A DNA stretch of 28,198 nucleotides from JAGOME01 sp039812375 (GCA_039812375.1 JBDIAO010000033.1:1-28198), one strand, 5' to 3'. Positions 1-6,226 are shown, counted from the first letter of the stretch. Made by a program: numbers and translations. The notes: a model not told the origin generated them from the sequence alone.

Positions 1-78
1 GTACTCGCCGCCGCGCTCACCAAGCGAGCGCCCGGCTACATCAGCCTCGGGTTCCCGGACCCACGTAAACGAAGGTGA
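1..78 (+). CDS. 3' end of an unidentified gene (partial)
   Basis: An open frame enters from the left edge and ends at TGA 76-78 after 25 codons; the tail reads ...TKRAPGYISLGFPDPRKRR. It has no start in the window and I do not recognise the family. Its position next to a relaxase remnant suggests it belongs to the decayed island. It could equally be a chance open frame, since GC-rich DNA often stays open over this length. Confidence 0.25.
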   Translation, partial: VLAAALTKRAPGYISLGFPDPRKRR

Positions 79-149
79 CGCGCGGTGCCGCAGGTCTCCC
101 GAGTGATGCAAACAAGTGATGCAGACTTTCGTGGAAAGGTGTCCAACGG

Positions 150-330
150 CGATACGCGATGAACTGAGGCCAGCCAGCCCCGTGCGCACCACCGACGGCA
201 CCCCCATCGGGGTCGGTGACCTCGTCGTCACCCGGCTCGACCGGCGCGCACCTGCCCGCCGAGTATGTCGCCGGCCACGTCGAACTCGGCTACGCCACCA
301 CCGCAACCGATGGCGACCTTCTTGACCCGG
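150..330 (+). pseudogene. Remnant of a MobF (TraA/TrwC-like) conjugative relaxase-helicase
   Basis: Two short pieces in different frames resemble the helicase end of actinobacterial MobF relaxases. The first (about 176-240, frame 2) reads TDGTPIGVGDLVVTRLDRR, the family's 'G(V)GD.VVTR.N.R' segment. The second (about 246-306, frame 3) reads HLPAEYVAGHVELGYATTA, the 'LPA.YV..HVELGYATTA' segment that normally precedes 'HRAQG'. In intact proteins some tens of residues separate the two; here they are almost adjacent, so an internal deletion with a frameshift has occurred. The HRAQG continuation is missing (TDGDLLD instead). This is a dead gene and a relic of a conjugative element. Family assignment is from remembered motifs, not a search. 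Confidence 0.6.
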
Positions 331-700
331 CCATCGTGCTGGAGCACTTGATGACCAACTCCGGCCTGGATGTCGCGGCCCATGACGTGAGCCAACTGGA
401 GAGAAGTCGGATCCACAGTCAACGGCATCTGCCTCTGTGGCCGCGCACGGAAAGGCAGCAAGGGCCCTTCATGGATCGCTGAACCACGTTTCCTCGCGTC
501 GTGCGCTTGGCTTCCTCGCGGTGGCAGCCGTGCGCGATTCGGCTGCTGCCCTTCTCGGCCGTGACTGTCGACGACGTTGCCGCATCGGGCGAGGTCGATC
601 GCGAGTCCCTTCGGCACAGGGCTGCCCACGCCGGGCCGATCGACGACGACACCCTTGTCCGTCGCGTCCAGTTCCACATCGTGTAGCGACAGGTGGCGCT
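331..700. other. Gene-free stretch of decayed island DNA
   Basis: Open frames exist on both strands but overlap one another. None has a convincing start, ribosome site or recognisable protein. The DNA sits between a relaxase remnant and a toxin gene and is probably degraded island sequence. I see no repeats or RNA genes in it. Confidence 0.5.
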
Positions 701-701
701 A

Positions 702-1088
702 TCACGCAGGTCGAAAGTGGGCCCGCAACCAGGCAGCGACCTCCGGCACTTCGAGCTGGCCGGATGCCGCGCTCAGCATCAGGTTCTCCGCTTCGTCGAC
801 GGTGTAGGTCAAGTCGTGCCCGTTGAGGAGACAGAACACGCGGGTCGCGGACCACGCGAGTCGCTTGTTGCCATCCACCAAGGCATGGTTGCGCACCAGC
901 GAGTGGAGGAGCGCCGCGGCCTTGTCCGGAAACGTCGGGTACGCGTCGTCTCCGAAGACGGTGACTCGCGGGCGCCCCGCGGCCGCAGCCAACAAGCCGA
1001 CATCCCTGATTGCCACTGGGTCCACCACGCCTGCGGCGATCTCGAGGAGGTCCTCTACCGAGAGGTAGTCGATCTCCCGGCGGCTCAC
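702..1088 (-). CDS. doc: Doc-like toxin (Fic/Doc family)
   Basis: This 128-residue protein matches the size and motif of Doc toxins. Doc enzymes are Fic-fold kinases that phosphorylate elongation factor Tu and stop translation. The family core motif HxFx(D/N)GNKR appears as HALVDGNKR at residues 68-76, with His68, Asp72, Asn74, Lys75 and Arg76 in place. The start is GTG at 1088, which overlaps the antitoxin stop in a GTGA junction, so translation is coupled. The gene lies in an island remnant, the usual home of addiction modules. No frameshift or missing active-site residue is visible, so it may still be active. The alternative, a stand-alone Fic protein, is less likely given its length and partner. 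Confidence 0.88.
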   Translation of the reverse strand: MSRREIDYLSVEDLLEIAAGVVDPVAIRDVGLLAAAAGRPRVTVFGDDAYPTFPDKAAALLHSLVRNHALVDGNKRLAWSATRVFCLLNGHDLTYTVDEAENLMLSAASGQLEVPEVAAWLRAHFRPA

Positions 1089-1282
1089 CTGCTCAGGCGC
1101 TCGAGCAGCTCAGCATCCTCACTGCGCACGCGGTGGATCGCACTGAGCAGTCGCTGCGGGCGTTCCGACACGTACTCGGCGATCGCCGTCTTCGCGACCT
1201 CCTGCATGGAGCGGCCCTCCTGCTCCGCCTTGGCACGCAGTGCTTCGCTCTCTGAGTCCGTGAGCCGTAGGTTCATCGCCAT
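1085..1282 (-). CDS. Antitoxin of the Doc pair (ribbon-helix-helix-like)
   Basis: This is a 65-residue protein starting MAMNLRLTDSESEALRAKAE. The beta-strand-like start (MNLRLTD) followed by two helices looks like an Arc/CopG ribbon-helix-helix fold. The C-terminal part (ERPQRLLSAIHRVRSEDAEL) would bind the toxin. It is encoded immediately upstream of doc with a 4-nt overlap, the classical antitoxin-first order. The start may be ATG 1282 or the in-frame ATG 1276 (MNLRL). A TGGTAC inverted repeat just upstream is a likely autoregulatory operator. By family knowledge it neutralises Doc and, with it, represses the operon. It may be of the RHH type rather than true Phd. Confidence 0.8.
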   Translation of the reverse strand: MAMNLRLTDSESEALRAKAEQEGRSMQEVAKTAIAEYVSERPQRLLSAIHRVRSEDAELLERLSR

Positions 1283-1288
1283 CTACCC

Positions 1289-1308
1289 ATGGTACTACGG
1301 CGGTACCA
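1289..1308 (-). promoter_or_regulatory. Inverted-repeat operator with candidate -10 for the antitoxin-doc operon
   Basis: TGGTAC (1290-1295) and GTACCA (1303-1308) form a 6-bp inverted repeat with a 7-nt spacer. On the minus strand TACCAT (1294-1289) fits the TANNNT -10 pattern and lies 6 nt before ATG 1282, consistent with a leaderless mRNA. An antitoxin bound here would cover the promoter. This is inference from position and symmetry only. Confidence 0.45.
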
Positions 1309-1355
1309 CGGCATCTGGGTTTGGTGATCGTTGCGCTGCACGGGGAAGGCGACGT

Positions 1356-1503
1356 TCAGATACCGGCGACATAGGGCGGTGAGGAAGTGCACGGCGTGCC
1401 CGTCGAGGTTGCCGCGCGCCCGGTCGCAGTGCTCGATGGTTCGTGGGTCGGCGTGCCGGGTGTGGATCTGCATGTCGCGAAGCGGCATCCCAGCCTGAGA
1501 GAG
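1356..1503 (-). pseudogene. C-terminal remnant of a tyrosine recombinase
   Basis: The minus strand encodes GMPLRDMQIHTRHADPRTIEH followed by DRARGNLDGHAVHFLTA. This matches the end of actinobacterial tyrosine recombinases, usually 'G.PLRDVQ...HADPRTT.RYDRAR..LDRHA...'. A single extra base after LTA (near 1375) throws the frame; the correct ending YVAGI-stop continues in the next frame and stops at 1356-1358. The position of the catalytic tyrosine holds cysteine (EHCDRAR rather than RYDRAR). Only the last 50 or so residues remain and the Arg/His catalytic core is absent. This is a dead integrase, distinct from the split one at 2077-4869. Confidence 0.65.
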
Positions 1504-1531
1504 GGGAGCCCTGATCGGGGGCGGCGGCACG

Positions 1532-1753
1532 AAATTAGACCGCAACACCGGCCGCGCCACCCTGGCCGAACTGCAGCAGGGCCGCCGCAGGCGCTACCGG
1601 ATCGCGACCCCCGCCGACCTGGCCGACCTCGGCCCGACCTGGCGCCAGGCCGCCAGCGCCGCCCGCACCGCAGCCACCCAACTCGACCTCGCGATCGGTG
1701 CTGCCCCCGAACGTGCCCGTGCCCTCCCACCCCTGATCGAACGCACCCTGTGA
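1532..1753 (+). pseudogene. Possible gene fragment of the old element, family unknown
   Basis: An open frame of 73 codons ends at TGA 1751-1753 and reads TGRATLAELQQGRRRRYRIA... ending ALPPLIERTL. It has the amino-acid balance of a real protein: a regular helical pattern and Asp/Glu mixed with Arg. It has no convincing ATG/GTG start or ribosome site, so it is probably the 3' remnant of an island gene. I do not recognise the family. Confidence 0.3.
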
Positions 1754-1819
1754 CCCCGGAACGCCCCGTCGTCGCACCGCCGCGCCCATCGTGCCCCGGG
1801 GAAGACCGTAGACCGACCA

Positions 1820-2080
1820 GTGAGTGAACGAGCGCAGGAGGAAGCCACGTCTGCAACCGGGACGGAACCGGCGCGGATCGACAGGTTGTACACGCTGGAC
1901 GAGGCGGCGCAGACGCTCGGGACCTCGCCCCGCTTCCCGCGCCGGCTCGTGGCCGAGCGTCGGATCCGCTTCGTCAAGGTCGGGCGGTTCGTCCGGATTC
2001 CCGAGTCCGCGATCGCCGAGTTCGTCGACGCGGGCACCGTCGAGGCGGTCGCGCGCCGCCGCGGCTGGCGAGCCTCATGA
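1820..2080 (+). CDS. Excisionase-like MerR/HTH_17 DNA-binding protein
   Basis: This 86-residue protein contains a helix-turn-helix of the excisionase (HTH_17) type at about residues 22-70: LYTLDEAAQTLGTSPRFPRR, then VAERRIRFVKVGRFVRIPES and AIAEFV. The pattern 'T..EAA..LG.S......L....I....VGR..RI....l..F' is the family signature. Its gene overlaps the following integrase start by 4 nt (ATGA at 2077-2080), the normal xis-int order in actinobacterial integrative elements. It would bend DNA at the attachment site to favour excision. The GTG 1820 start is uncertain because no clear Shine-Dalgarno is present; the conserved domain begins near residue 20. Since the integrase is broken, it may now be an orphan. 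Confidence 0.75.
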   Translation: MSERAQEEATSATGTEPARIDRLYTLDEAAQTLGTSPRFPRRLVAERRIRFVKVGRFVRIPESAIAEFVDAGTVEAVARRRGWRAS

Positions 2081-2289
2081 CTCCTCGACGACGCCGGTCG
2101 TTCGGGCACGTGCGAAAGCTCCCCAGCGGCCGTTTCCAGGCGAGCTACCTCGACCCCTCAGGCCTGCGCCGGGTCGCGCCCAGTACGTTCTCGACGAAGT
2201 CGGACGCGACGGTGTGGCTGGCCACGAAGCAGTCGGAACTCCACCAGGGCGTCTGGCGGGACCCGGCCATCGGGCGGATCACGCTCTCC
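2077..2289 (+). pseudogene. int: N-terminal part of a split tyrosine integrase (arm-binding domain)
   Basis: The frame encodes a basic arm-type DNA-binding domain: SFGHVRKLPSGRFQASYLDP, then STFSTKSDATVWLATKQSEL and WRDPAIGRITL. In intact relatives this is followed by '.EY...W'. At codon 71 (TCC 2287-2289) similarity stops and unrelated DNA begins; the frame runs on to 2349 only by chance. The missing continuation, SEYGTRWIAEHR, is found in the same reading phase at 3964. Joining codon 71 here to GAA 3967 restores a 371-residue integrase. The fragment alone lacks all catalytic residues. It follows the xis-like gene with an ATGA overlap. Confidence 0.8.
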
Positions 2290-2291
2290 TA

Positions 2292-2333
2292 CAGCGGGTT
2301 GTCGCAAGTTCGAGTCTTGCCGGGGCGCAGTCG
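2292..2333 (+). repeat. tRNA 3'-end-like sequence (possible attachment-site relic)
   Basis: GCAAG-TTCGAGT-CTTGC (2308-2324) forms a perfect 5-bp T-stem with a 7-nt T-loop. It is followed by a 7-nt acceptor-like strand CGGGGCG. Nothing resembling a 5' half (acceptor, D-arm) precedes it; the upstream DNA is integrase coding sequence. The phage/ICE attachment core is commonly the 3' end of a tRNA gene, so this may be a stranded att site. The tRNA species cannot be assigned. Confidence 0.5.
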
Positions 2334-2349
2334 GTACCAGCCGCAATGA

Positions 2350-2586
2350 CCCGCAGTTGGTCGGTACGGACTGGCGGCGTGGCCGCCCGAGCCGTCGCGG
2401 GTCGGGAAAGCGGTGCTCGCTCCCGACGCTTACGGCGACGACGGATTGCATCGCCGCTGGTCGGAGCGTCGTCGGGGGGTGCGAACCGACCAAGGTTGCG
2501 AGTTCGACCCCAGTCGAGGTACCTACCCGAGGTAGCCACGTGGCCCCGGCCGTTGGCACGGTGTTCCGTGGTTCCAGTCACGGTCA
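2350..2586. other. Intergenic DNA upstream of the MNT-HEPN operon
   Basis: I see no convincing gene here. Open frames on the minus strand contain 'RQDSNLRQP'-type strings, which are typical of antisense reading through tRNA-like DNA rather than real protein. The right end leads into the AT-rich promoter of the next operon. Confidence 0.45.
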
Positions 2587-2622
2587 TTTCATGAAAATGA
2601 TGCTATAGTAGGTTTCATGAAA
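2587..2622 (+). promoter_or_regulatory. Twin palindromic operators around a leaderless promoter
   Basis: The perfect 10-bp palindrome TTTCATGAAA occurs twice, at 2587-2596 and 2613-2622, with centres 26 bp apart. Between them TATAGT (2604-2609) is a strong -10 hexamer exactly 7 nt before ATG 2617, so transcription probably starts at the start codon. The second palindrome contains that ATG. The downstream protein begins with a winged helix-turn-helix and is the obvious candidate to bind both sites and repress its own operon. The AT-rich block stands out in otherwise GC-rich DNA. Confidence 0.7.
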
Positions 2623-3207
2623 GAAGCTTCCCCGGTGCTGCTGCCGCTGCTGCGCTCGCGCGCGCAGGGGGACATCATCGCGTGGATTCTGCTCCATCCG
2701 GAGGAAGAGTTCTCGCTGGCCGAGATCGGTCGAGCGGTGGGCGCATCGGGGCCGACTGTCATGCGAGAGGTCGACCGCCTGGCTGACGCAGGGATGATCC
2801 GCTCGATGCGGCGTGGAAATCAGCGGATGGTCAGCGCCGAAACCGCGAACCCGGTGTTCGGGCCGTTCGCCGACCTGATGAGAGTGACGTTCGGCCCGGT
2901 GCCGGTGCTGCGCGAGCTCCTGGCCGACATACCCGGCGTGCGCGAGGCCTGGATCTACGGGTCGTGGGCGGCTCGCTACGCCCAGCAGCCCGGGCCCGTC
3001 CCCGGCGACGTCGACGTGCTCGTCGTGGGGTCGGCGGACCCCGACGTGCTCGACGAGGTGGCGCAGACGGCGGGGCAGCGGCTCGGCCGCGAGGTCAACA
3101 TCCGCCGGGTGCGCCCCTCAGCCTGGGATGCCGCCGACACAGATCCCTTCAAGGCGACCGTGACGTCCCGGCCGATGGTCGCCCTGATCGGAGGTGAGGG
3201 TCGATGA
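2617..3207 (+). CDS. Winged-HTH fused to a minimal nucleotidyltransferase (MNT-type antitoxin candidate)
   Basis: This is a 196-residue protein. Residues about 12-75 form an ArsR-like winged helix (FSLAEIGRAVGASGPTVMRE, then ADAGMIRSMRRGNQRMV). Residues about 105-190 form a minimal nucleotidyltransferase: the GS motif is at 115-116 (YGSWAAR) and the metal-binding DxD is Asp131/Asp133 (GDVDVLVVG). Such nucleotidyltransferases pair with HEPN proteins; in the MntA-HepT system MntA AMPylates the HEPN RNase and silences it. The stop overlaps the HEPN start in an ATGA junction (3204-3207). The fused DNA-binding domain suggests self-regulation through the two TTTCATGAAA palindromes at its start. The module sits inside a broken integrase. 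Whether it acts as an antitoxin is inference from gene order and family. Confidence 0.8.
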   Translation: MKEASPVLLPLLRSRAQGDIIAWILLHPEEEFSLAEIGRAVGASGPTVMREVDRLADAGMIRSMRRGNQRMVSAETANPVFGPFADLMRVTFGPVPVLRELLADIPGVREAWIYGSWAARYAQQPGPVPGDVDVLVVGSADPDVLDEVAQTAGQRLGREVNIRRVRPSAWDAADTDPFKATVTSRPMVALIGGEGR

Positions 3208-3668
3208 CCCGCTGGAGTACCGGACGGGAGGACGTTGAAGCGATGGTCGCGGCCGGCGATCTCGAACAGGTCGCATCGTCGGCGGAGAACGCGACTCGCC
3301 TCCTGGCCGAGGCCGAGCGGCACCTCCGGTCCGCCGAGCTCGTCGGCGGTGCTGACCCGGCCGGTGGTTACGACTTGCTGTACGCGGCCGCCCGCAAGGC
3401 CATGGCCGCAGCGCTGGCCGTCCAGGGGCTGCGAGCCACCAGCAAGGGCGGGCACATCGCAGTCCAGGAGGCGGTGACCGCGCAGCTGGGTCGCAGCGGC
3501 GCCGTGGTGCGTCCGTTCGGCCGGCTCCGGCGGACACGCAACGACGCGGACTACCCACGACTGGACACCCCCGAGCTGAGTGCGGAGGACATCGCCGAGG
3601 ACCTCCCGAAGGCCACGGAGATCGTCGCCGCGATGCAGCGGCTCCTTCCTCACCTCCAGGCGTGGTGA
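3204..3668 (+). CDS. HEPN-like protein, partner of the nucleotidyltransferase (toxin candidate)
   Basis: This is a 154-residue, mostly helical protein. A HEPN-like core is visible at residues about 34-117: AERHLRSAELVGGADPAGGY, AARKAMAAALAVQGLRATSK with the following GGHIAVQEA, and RRTRNDADYP at 109-118. HEPN ribonucleases carry R-x4-6-H; here the place of the motif reads R112-N-D-A-D-Y117, with Asp where His is usual. That variant is common among MNT-linked HEPN proteins as I remember them, but it may mean weak or no RNase activity. It is translationally coupled to the upstream MNT gene. It could be a toxin, a structural HEPN partner, or part of a defence module. There is no signal peptide or membrane segment. 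Confidence 0.72.
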   Translation: MTRWSTGREDVEAMVAAGDLEQVASSAENATRLLAEAERHLRSAELVGGADPAGGYDLLYAAARKAMAAALAVQGLRATSKGGHIAVQEAVTAQLGRSGAVVRPFGRLRRTRNDADYPRLDTPELSAEDIAEDLPKATEIVAAMQRLLPHLQAW

Positions 3669-3900
3669 GCGTCGGCTACGTGGCTTCGCGCCGATCCACG
3701 CCTGCCTGTTGGCCCTGAAGGACCGTCATCTCGGGTAGACAGCAGTGGACCTGACCCTCCTCCGGGATCGCACGTAGAGCGCACGGTTCGCCGCTCAGTT
3801 CCAGCGTCGGTCGCGCGTCCATTCCTGGCGGATCGTCGGCCCGGTCTTGGGTACCTGAGGGGTACCCGAATCACCTGAACCACTCGGTACCACTCGGCAA
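3669..3900. other. Intergenic DNA with a 7-bp inverted repeat
   Basis: No convincing gene is present. GGGTACC (3849-3855) and GGTACCC (3861-3867) form a perfect inverted repeat with a 5-nt loop. A further GGTACC core follows near 3885-3892. The hairpin has no T-run. It could end the MNT-HEPN transcript or bind a regulator; nothing decides between these. Confidence 0.4.
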
Positions 3901-4869
3901 GTGACGTCGACACAGGTGTTGTGCCGCAACGCCTTCCGCGTCAGACTGTGCCCCTCCACAAACTCCGAATACGGCACTCGATGGATCGCCGAGCACCGAC
4001 TCACCATGCGCACGAGAGCCCTGTATGAGGGGCTGTTCCGGCGGCACGTCGAGCCCTTCCTCGGCCGGCTGCGCCTCGAGCAGATCCACCCGGAGTCCAT
4101 CCGGACGTGGCGGGCGAAGCTGCGAGACGACGGCCGGTCGGAGTCGACCACGGCCAAGGCGTATCGCCTCGTGCGCGCGATCCTCAACACGGGCGTGGAC
4201 GACGGACGGATCAAGAGCAACCCGTGCCGCATCAAGGGGGCGGACCGTGAGTCGCCGGCCGAACGGCCAGTGGCTACGGTGCACGAGGTCTTCACCCTCG
4301 CCGATGTCGTGGCCCCGCAGTACCGGGTGTTCGTCCTCACGGCCGCCCTGGCCAGCTTGCGGTGGGGGGAACTCGTCGGGCTTCAACGGCGAGACATCGA
4401 CCTCTCCGATGGGCTGATCCATGTCCGGCGGGCGGTCAGTGAGCGCGGGGGTCAGGTTGAGATCACCCTCCCGAAGAACGAGCGGACCCGCATCGTGCCC
4501 GTCCCGGCAGTGCTCATGGACGAGCTCCGGGAGCATCTGGAGACGCGTGTTGGCCCGGCGCCCGAGGACGAGGTGTTCCGGGGAGAACGCGGTGGCCATC
4601 TTCGGCGCGGGAACTGGCGGTCGGTGGCTCATTGGCGCCCTGCCGTGGAGAAGGCCGGTTTGCCGGCGAACTTCCACTTCCACGATCTCCGCCACACCGG
4701 CAACCACCTGGCCGCGCAGACGGGCGCATCGACGCGGGAGCTCATGCAGCGGATGGGGCACTCCACGGTGCGAGCGGCGATGATCTACCAGCACGCCACG
4801 GACGCCCGTTCGCGGCACCTGGCGGACCGTCTGGACGCACTGATTCGCGAACAGCGAGGTGAGTCATGA
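3901..4869 (+). CDS. int: Tyrosine recombinase, catalytic part of the split integrase
   Basis: Genuine integrase sequence begins at about codon 22 (SEYGTRWIAEHR). A core-binding SAM-like domain spans residues about 24-110 and the catalytic domain about 130-310. All active-site residues are visible: Arg154 (SLRWGEL), Lys192 (LPKNERTR), His261 and Arg264 (HDLRH), His287 (MGHST) and Tyr296 (MIYQHAT). The N-terminal arm-binding domain is missing and lies at 2077-2289, cut off by a 1.7-kb insert. The first 21 residues from GTG 3901 are unrelated to integrases, and this start has no obvious ribosome site. The gene ends 110 bp before the 3' end of tRNA-Gly(CCC), the expected place for an integrase next to its attachment site. 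It may be expressed but, without the arm domain, is unlikely to recombine normally. Confidence 0.85.
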   Translation: MTSTQVLCRNAFRVRLCPSTNSEYGTRWIAEHRLTMRTRALYEGLFRRHVEPFLGRLRLEQIHPESIRTWRAKLRDDGRSESTTAKAYRLVRAILNTGVDDGRIKSNPCRIKGADRESPAERPVATVHEVFTLADVVAPQYRVFVLTAALASLRWGELVGLQRRDIDLSDGLIHVRRAVSERGGQVEITLPKNERTRIVPVPAVLMDELREHLETRVGPAPEDEVFRGERGGHLRRGNWRSVAHWRPAVEKAGLPANFHFHDLRHTGNHLAAQTGASTRELMQRMGHSTVRAAMIYQHATDARSRHLADRLDALIREQRGES

Positions 4870-4979
4870 GGACGCGCGGGGCGACCTCATGTGGCTCGTT
4901 CGCGGCTCGCTGCCTCGGAGACGAGACCGGGTTGGGGTCAGCAGGGGCCGCTCTTGCCGCTCCCACCTGCGGAAACGTC

Positions 4980-5053
4980 TGGAGCCGATGACGGGAATCG
5001 AACCCGCGTGTCCAGCTTGGGAAGCTGGCGCTCTACCATTGAGCTACATCGGC
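4980..5053 (-). tRNA. tRNA-Gly(CCC)
   Basis: The minus strand folds into a full cloverleaf: acceptor GCCGATG (5053-5047) pairs with CATCGGC (4990-4984), followed by discriminator T and an encoded CCA (4982-4980). The anticodon stem-loop CCAGC-TTCCCAA-GCTGG gives anticodon CCC. The T-arm is GCGGG-TTCGATT-CCCGT (last pair G-T). The 3' end faces the integrase at 3901-4869, so this tRNA is the probable integration site of the island. Confidence 0.95.
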
Positions 5054-5133
5054 CGGTCACGTCCGGTCAGCCCGGCGTGGAGCCGTCATCGACGTGATGC
5101 GCTGGGAAGTCTAACCCACCCAAGGAGCGTGCC

Positions 5134-6081
5134 ATGCCCCTGCCCCAGCTGCTCCAGGGCCGGCTCCGCCTGCCGGTCGTCGCGGCTCCGATGTTCCTCA
5201 CCAGCGGCCCCGATCTGGTGATCGGCTGCTGCCGGGCCGGGATCGTCGGCTCCTTCCCGGCCCTGAACCAGCGCACCACCGAGGGTTTCGAGGAGTGGCT
5301 CACCCAGATCGAGGCTGCCCTGACCGCCGATGACGCCCCGTTCGCGGTCAACCTCATCGTGCACTCTTCCAACAAGCGGGTCGAGGACGACCTCGCCGCG
5401 ATCGTGCGCCACAAGGTCCCGATCGTCATCACCAGCCTTGGCGCCGCCTCGACGGTCGTCGACGCGGTGCACTCATACGGCGGGGTCGTCTTCCACGACA
5501 CGACGAACACGCGCTTCGCCCGCAAGGCTATCGAGGCAGGAGTCGATGGGCTCATCCTGGTGACCGCCGGCGCGGGCGGGCACGCCGGCACGATCAACCC
5601 GTTTGCTCTCGTCGCCGAGATCCGGGCCATCTGGGATGGCACGATCTTGCTGTCTGGCTGCGTGTCCACCGGCGGGGACGTCCTTGCCGCGCAAGCGATG
5701 GGTGCTGATCTGGCCTACATGGGAACTCGGTTCTTGGCCACGCAGGAGTCTCTTGTCGTCGAGGAGTACAAGCAGATGGTCCTCGACTCCGGGGCCGGTG
5801 ACATCGTCTATACCCCCTCGATCAGCACTCTGCCGGCGAGCTTCTTGCGGGCGTCCATCGTCCGCGCCGGCCTTGACCCGGATGACCTGCCGCCCCCCGG
5901 CAAGGTTGACCTGGGCCACGTCACCAACCCGCACGACGCGGCTCACCGCACCGCGAAGGCGTGGCGAGACGTGTGGTCCGCTGGGCAGGGGGTCGCCGCT
6001 GTCGACGAGGTGCTCCCGGTGGCCGAGCTGGTCGACCGCCTCGAGGTGGAGTATGCCGCCGCCAAGGCCCGGATCGCCTGA
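5134..6081 (+). CDS. Nitronate monooxygenase (NMO / 2-nitropropane dioxygenase family)
   Basis: This 315-residue FMN-dependent enzyme has a TIM-barrel fold. It oxidises alkyl nitronates such as propionate 3-nitronate to aldehydes and nitrite, a detoxification reaction in the cytoplasm. The N-terminus PVVAAPMFLTSGPDLVIGCC and the phosphate-binding motif GAGGHAG (residues 146-152) are family hallmarks. The segment MGADLAYMGTRFLATQES is the typical C-terminal barrel strand. The length is normal. The start ATG 5134 is preceded by AAGGAG with good spacing. The gene stands alone between tRNA-Gly and a hairpin terminator. It is the first chromosomal gene beyond the island. Relatives include enoyl-reductase-like proteins with the same fold, so the exact substrate is inferred. 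Confidence 0.88.
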   Translation: MPLPQLLQGRLRLPVVAAPMFLTSGPDLVIGCCRAGIVGSFPALNQRTTEGFEEWLTQIEAALTADDAPFAVNLIVHSSNKRVEDDLAAIVRHKVPIVITSLGAASTVVDAVHSYGGVVFHDTTNTRFARKAIEAGVDGLILVTAGAGGHAGTINPFALVAEIRAIWDGTILLSGCVSTGGDVLAAQAMGADLAYMGTRFLATQESLVVEEYKQMVLDSGAGDIVYTPSISTLPASFLRASIVRAGLDPDDLPPPGKVDLGHVTNPHDAAHRTAKAWRDVWSAGQGVAAVDEVLPVAELVDRLEVEYAAAKARIA

Positions 6082-6107
6082 CCTGGCGCTACCTTCTCAG
6101 CGTGGGT

Positions 6108-6147
6108 GGCTGCCGACGCGCCCGGGATCCCGCGCGTGTCGGCAGCC
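6108..6147 (+). terminator. Hairpin terminator after the nitronate monooxygenase gene
   Basis: GGCTGCCGACGCGC (6108-6121) pairs with GCGTGTCGGCAGCC (6134-6147) over 14 pairs with one G-U, closing a 12-nt loop. It begins 27 nt after the stop codon. There is no T-run, as is common in high-GC bacteria. Confidence 0.6.
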
Positions 6148-6166
6148 AATCGCGGCAGCCAATCGC
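6141..6166 (+). repeat. 13-bp tandem duplication
   Basis: GGCAGCCAATCGC occurs twice in direct tandem (6141-6153, 6154-6166) and a third partial copy GGCAG follows. The first copy includes the descending arm of the terminator hairpin, so the second copy could form an alternative pairing with the ascending arm. Confidence 0.8.
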
Positions 6167-6226
6167 GGCAGTGCCCATCGCCATAGTTGCCTCGTCACAT
6201 CCGGCCACCCAATGCGGGCAAGCCAC

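Larger units (their letters stand above)
2290..3966 (+). mobile_element. 1,677-bp insert splitting the integrase and carrying an MNT-HEPN module
   Basis: The segment is bounded by the break points of the integrase reading frame. CTCC occurs at both edges (2286-2289 and 3963-3966) and could be a 4-bp target duplication or simple microhomology. The left tip resembles the 3' half of a tRNA. The interior holds an HTH-nucleotidyltransferase gene and a HEPN gene. I see no transposase and no long terminal inverted repeats, so this is not a recognisable insertion sequence. Either a small passenger element inserted here, or unequal recombination brought the TA cassette in. Confidence 0.6.

Noticed and set aside
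437..826. 129-residue plus-strand open frame in the island
   Set aside because: It overlaps the well-supported Doc gene in antisense and has no ribosome site or recognisable domain.
1273..1560. 95-residue minus-strand open frame as an intact gene
   Set aside because: Only its central part resembles integrase; the true ending is in another frame, so it is a remnant.
2158..2559. 133-residue minus-strand open frame with RQDSNLRQP
   Set aside because: It reads through the tRNA-like relic and the antisense of the integrase fragment; it has no start signal or coherent domain.
2290..3966. The 1.7-kb insert as an insertion sequence
   Set aside because: There is no transposase gene and the two ends do not form terminal inverted repeats.
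4859..5221. 120-residue plus-strand open frame containing TGIEPACPAWEAGALPLSY
   Set aside because: This is a translation of the antisense strand of tRNA-Gly, a well-known false protein, and it continues into the nitronate monooxygenase in the wrong frame.
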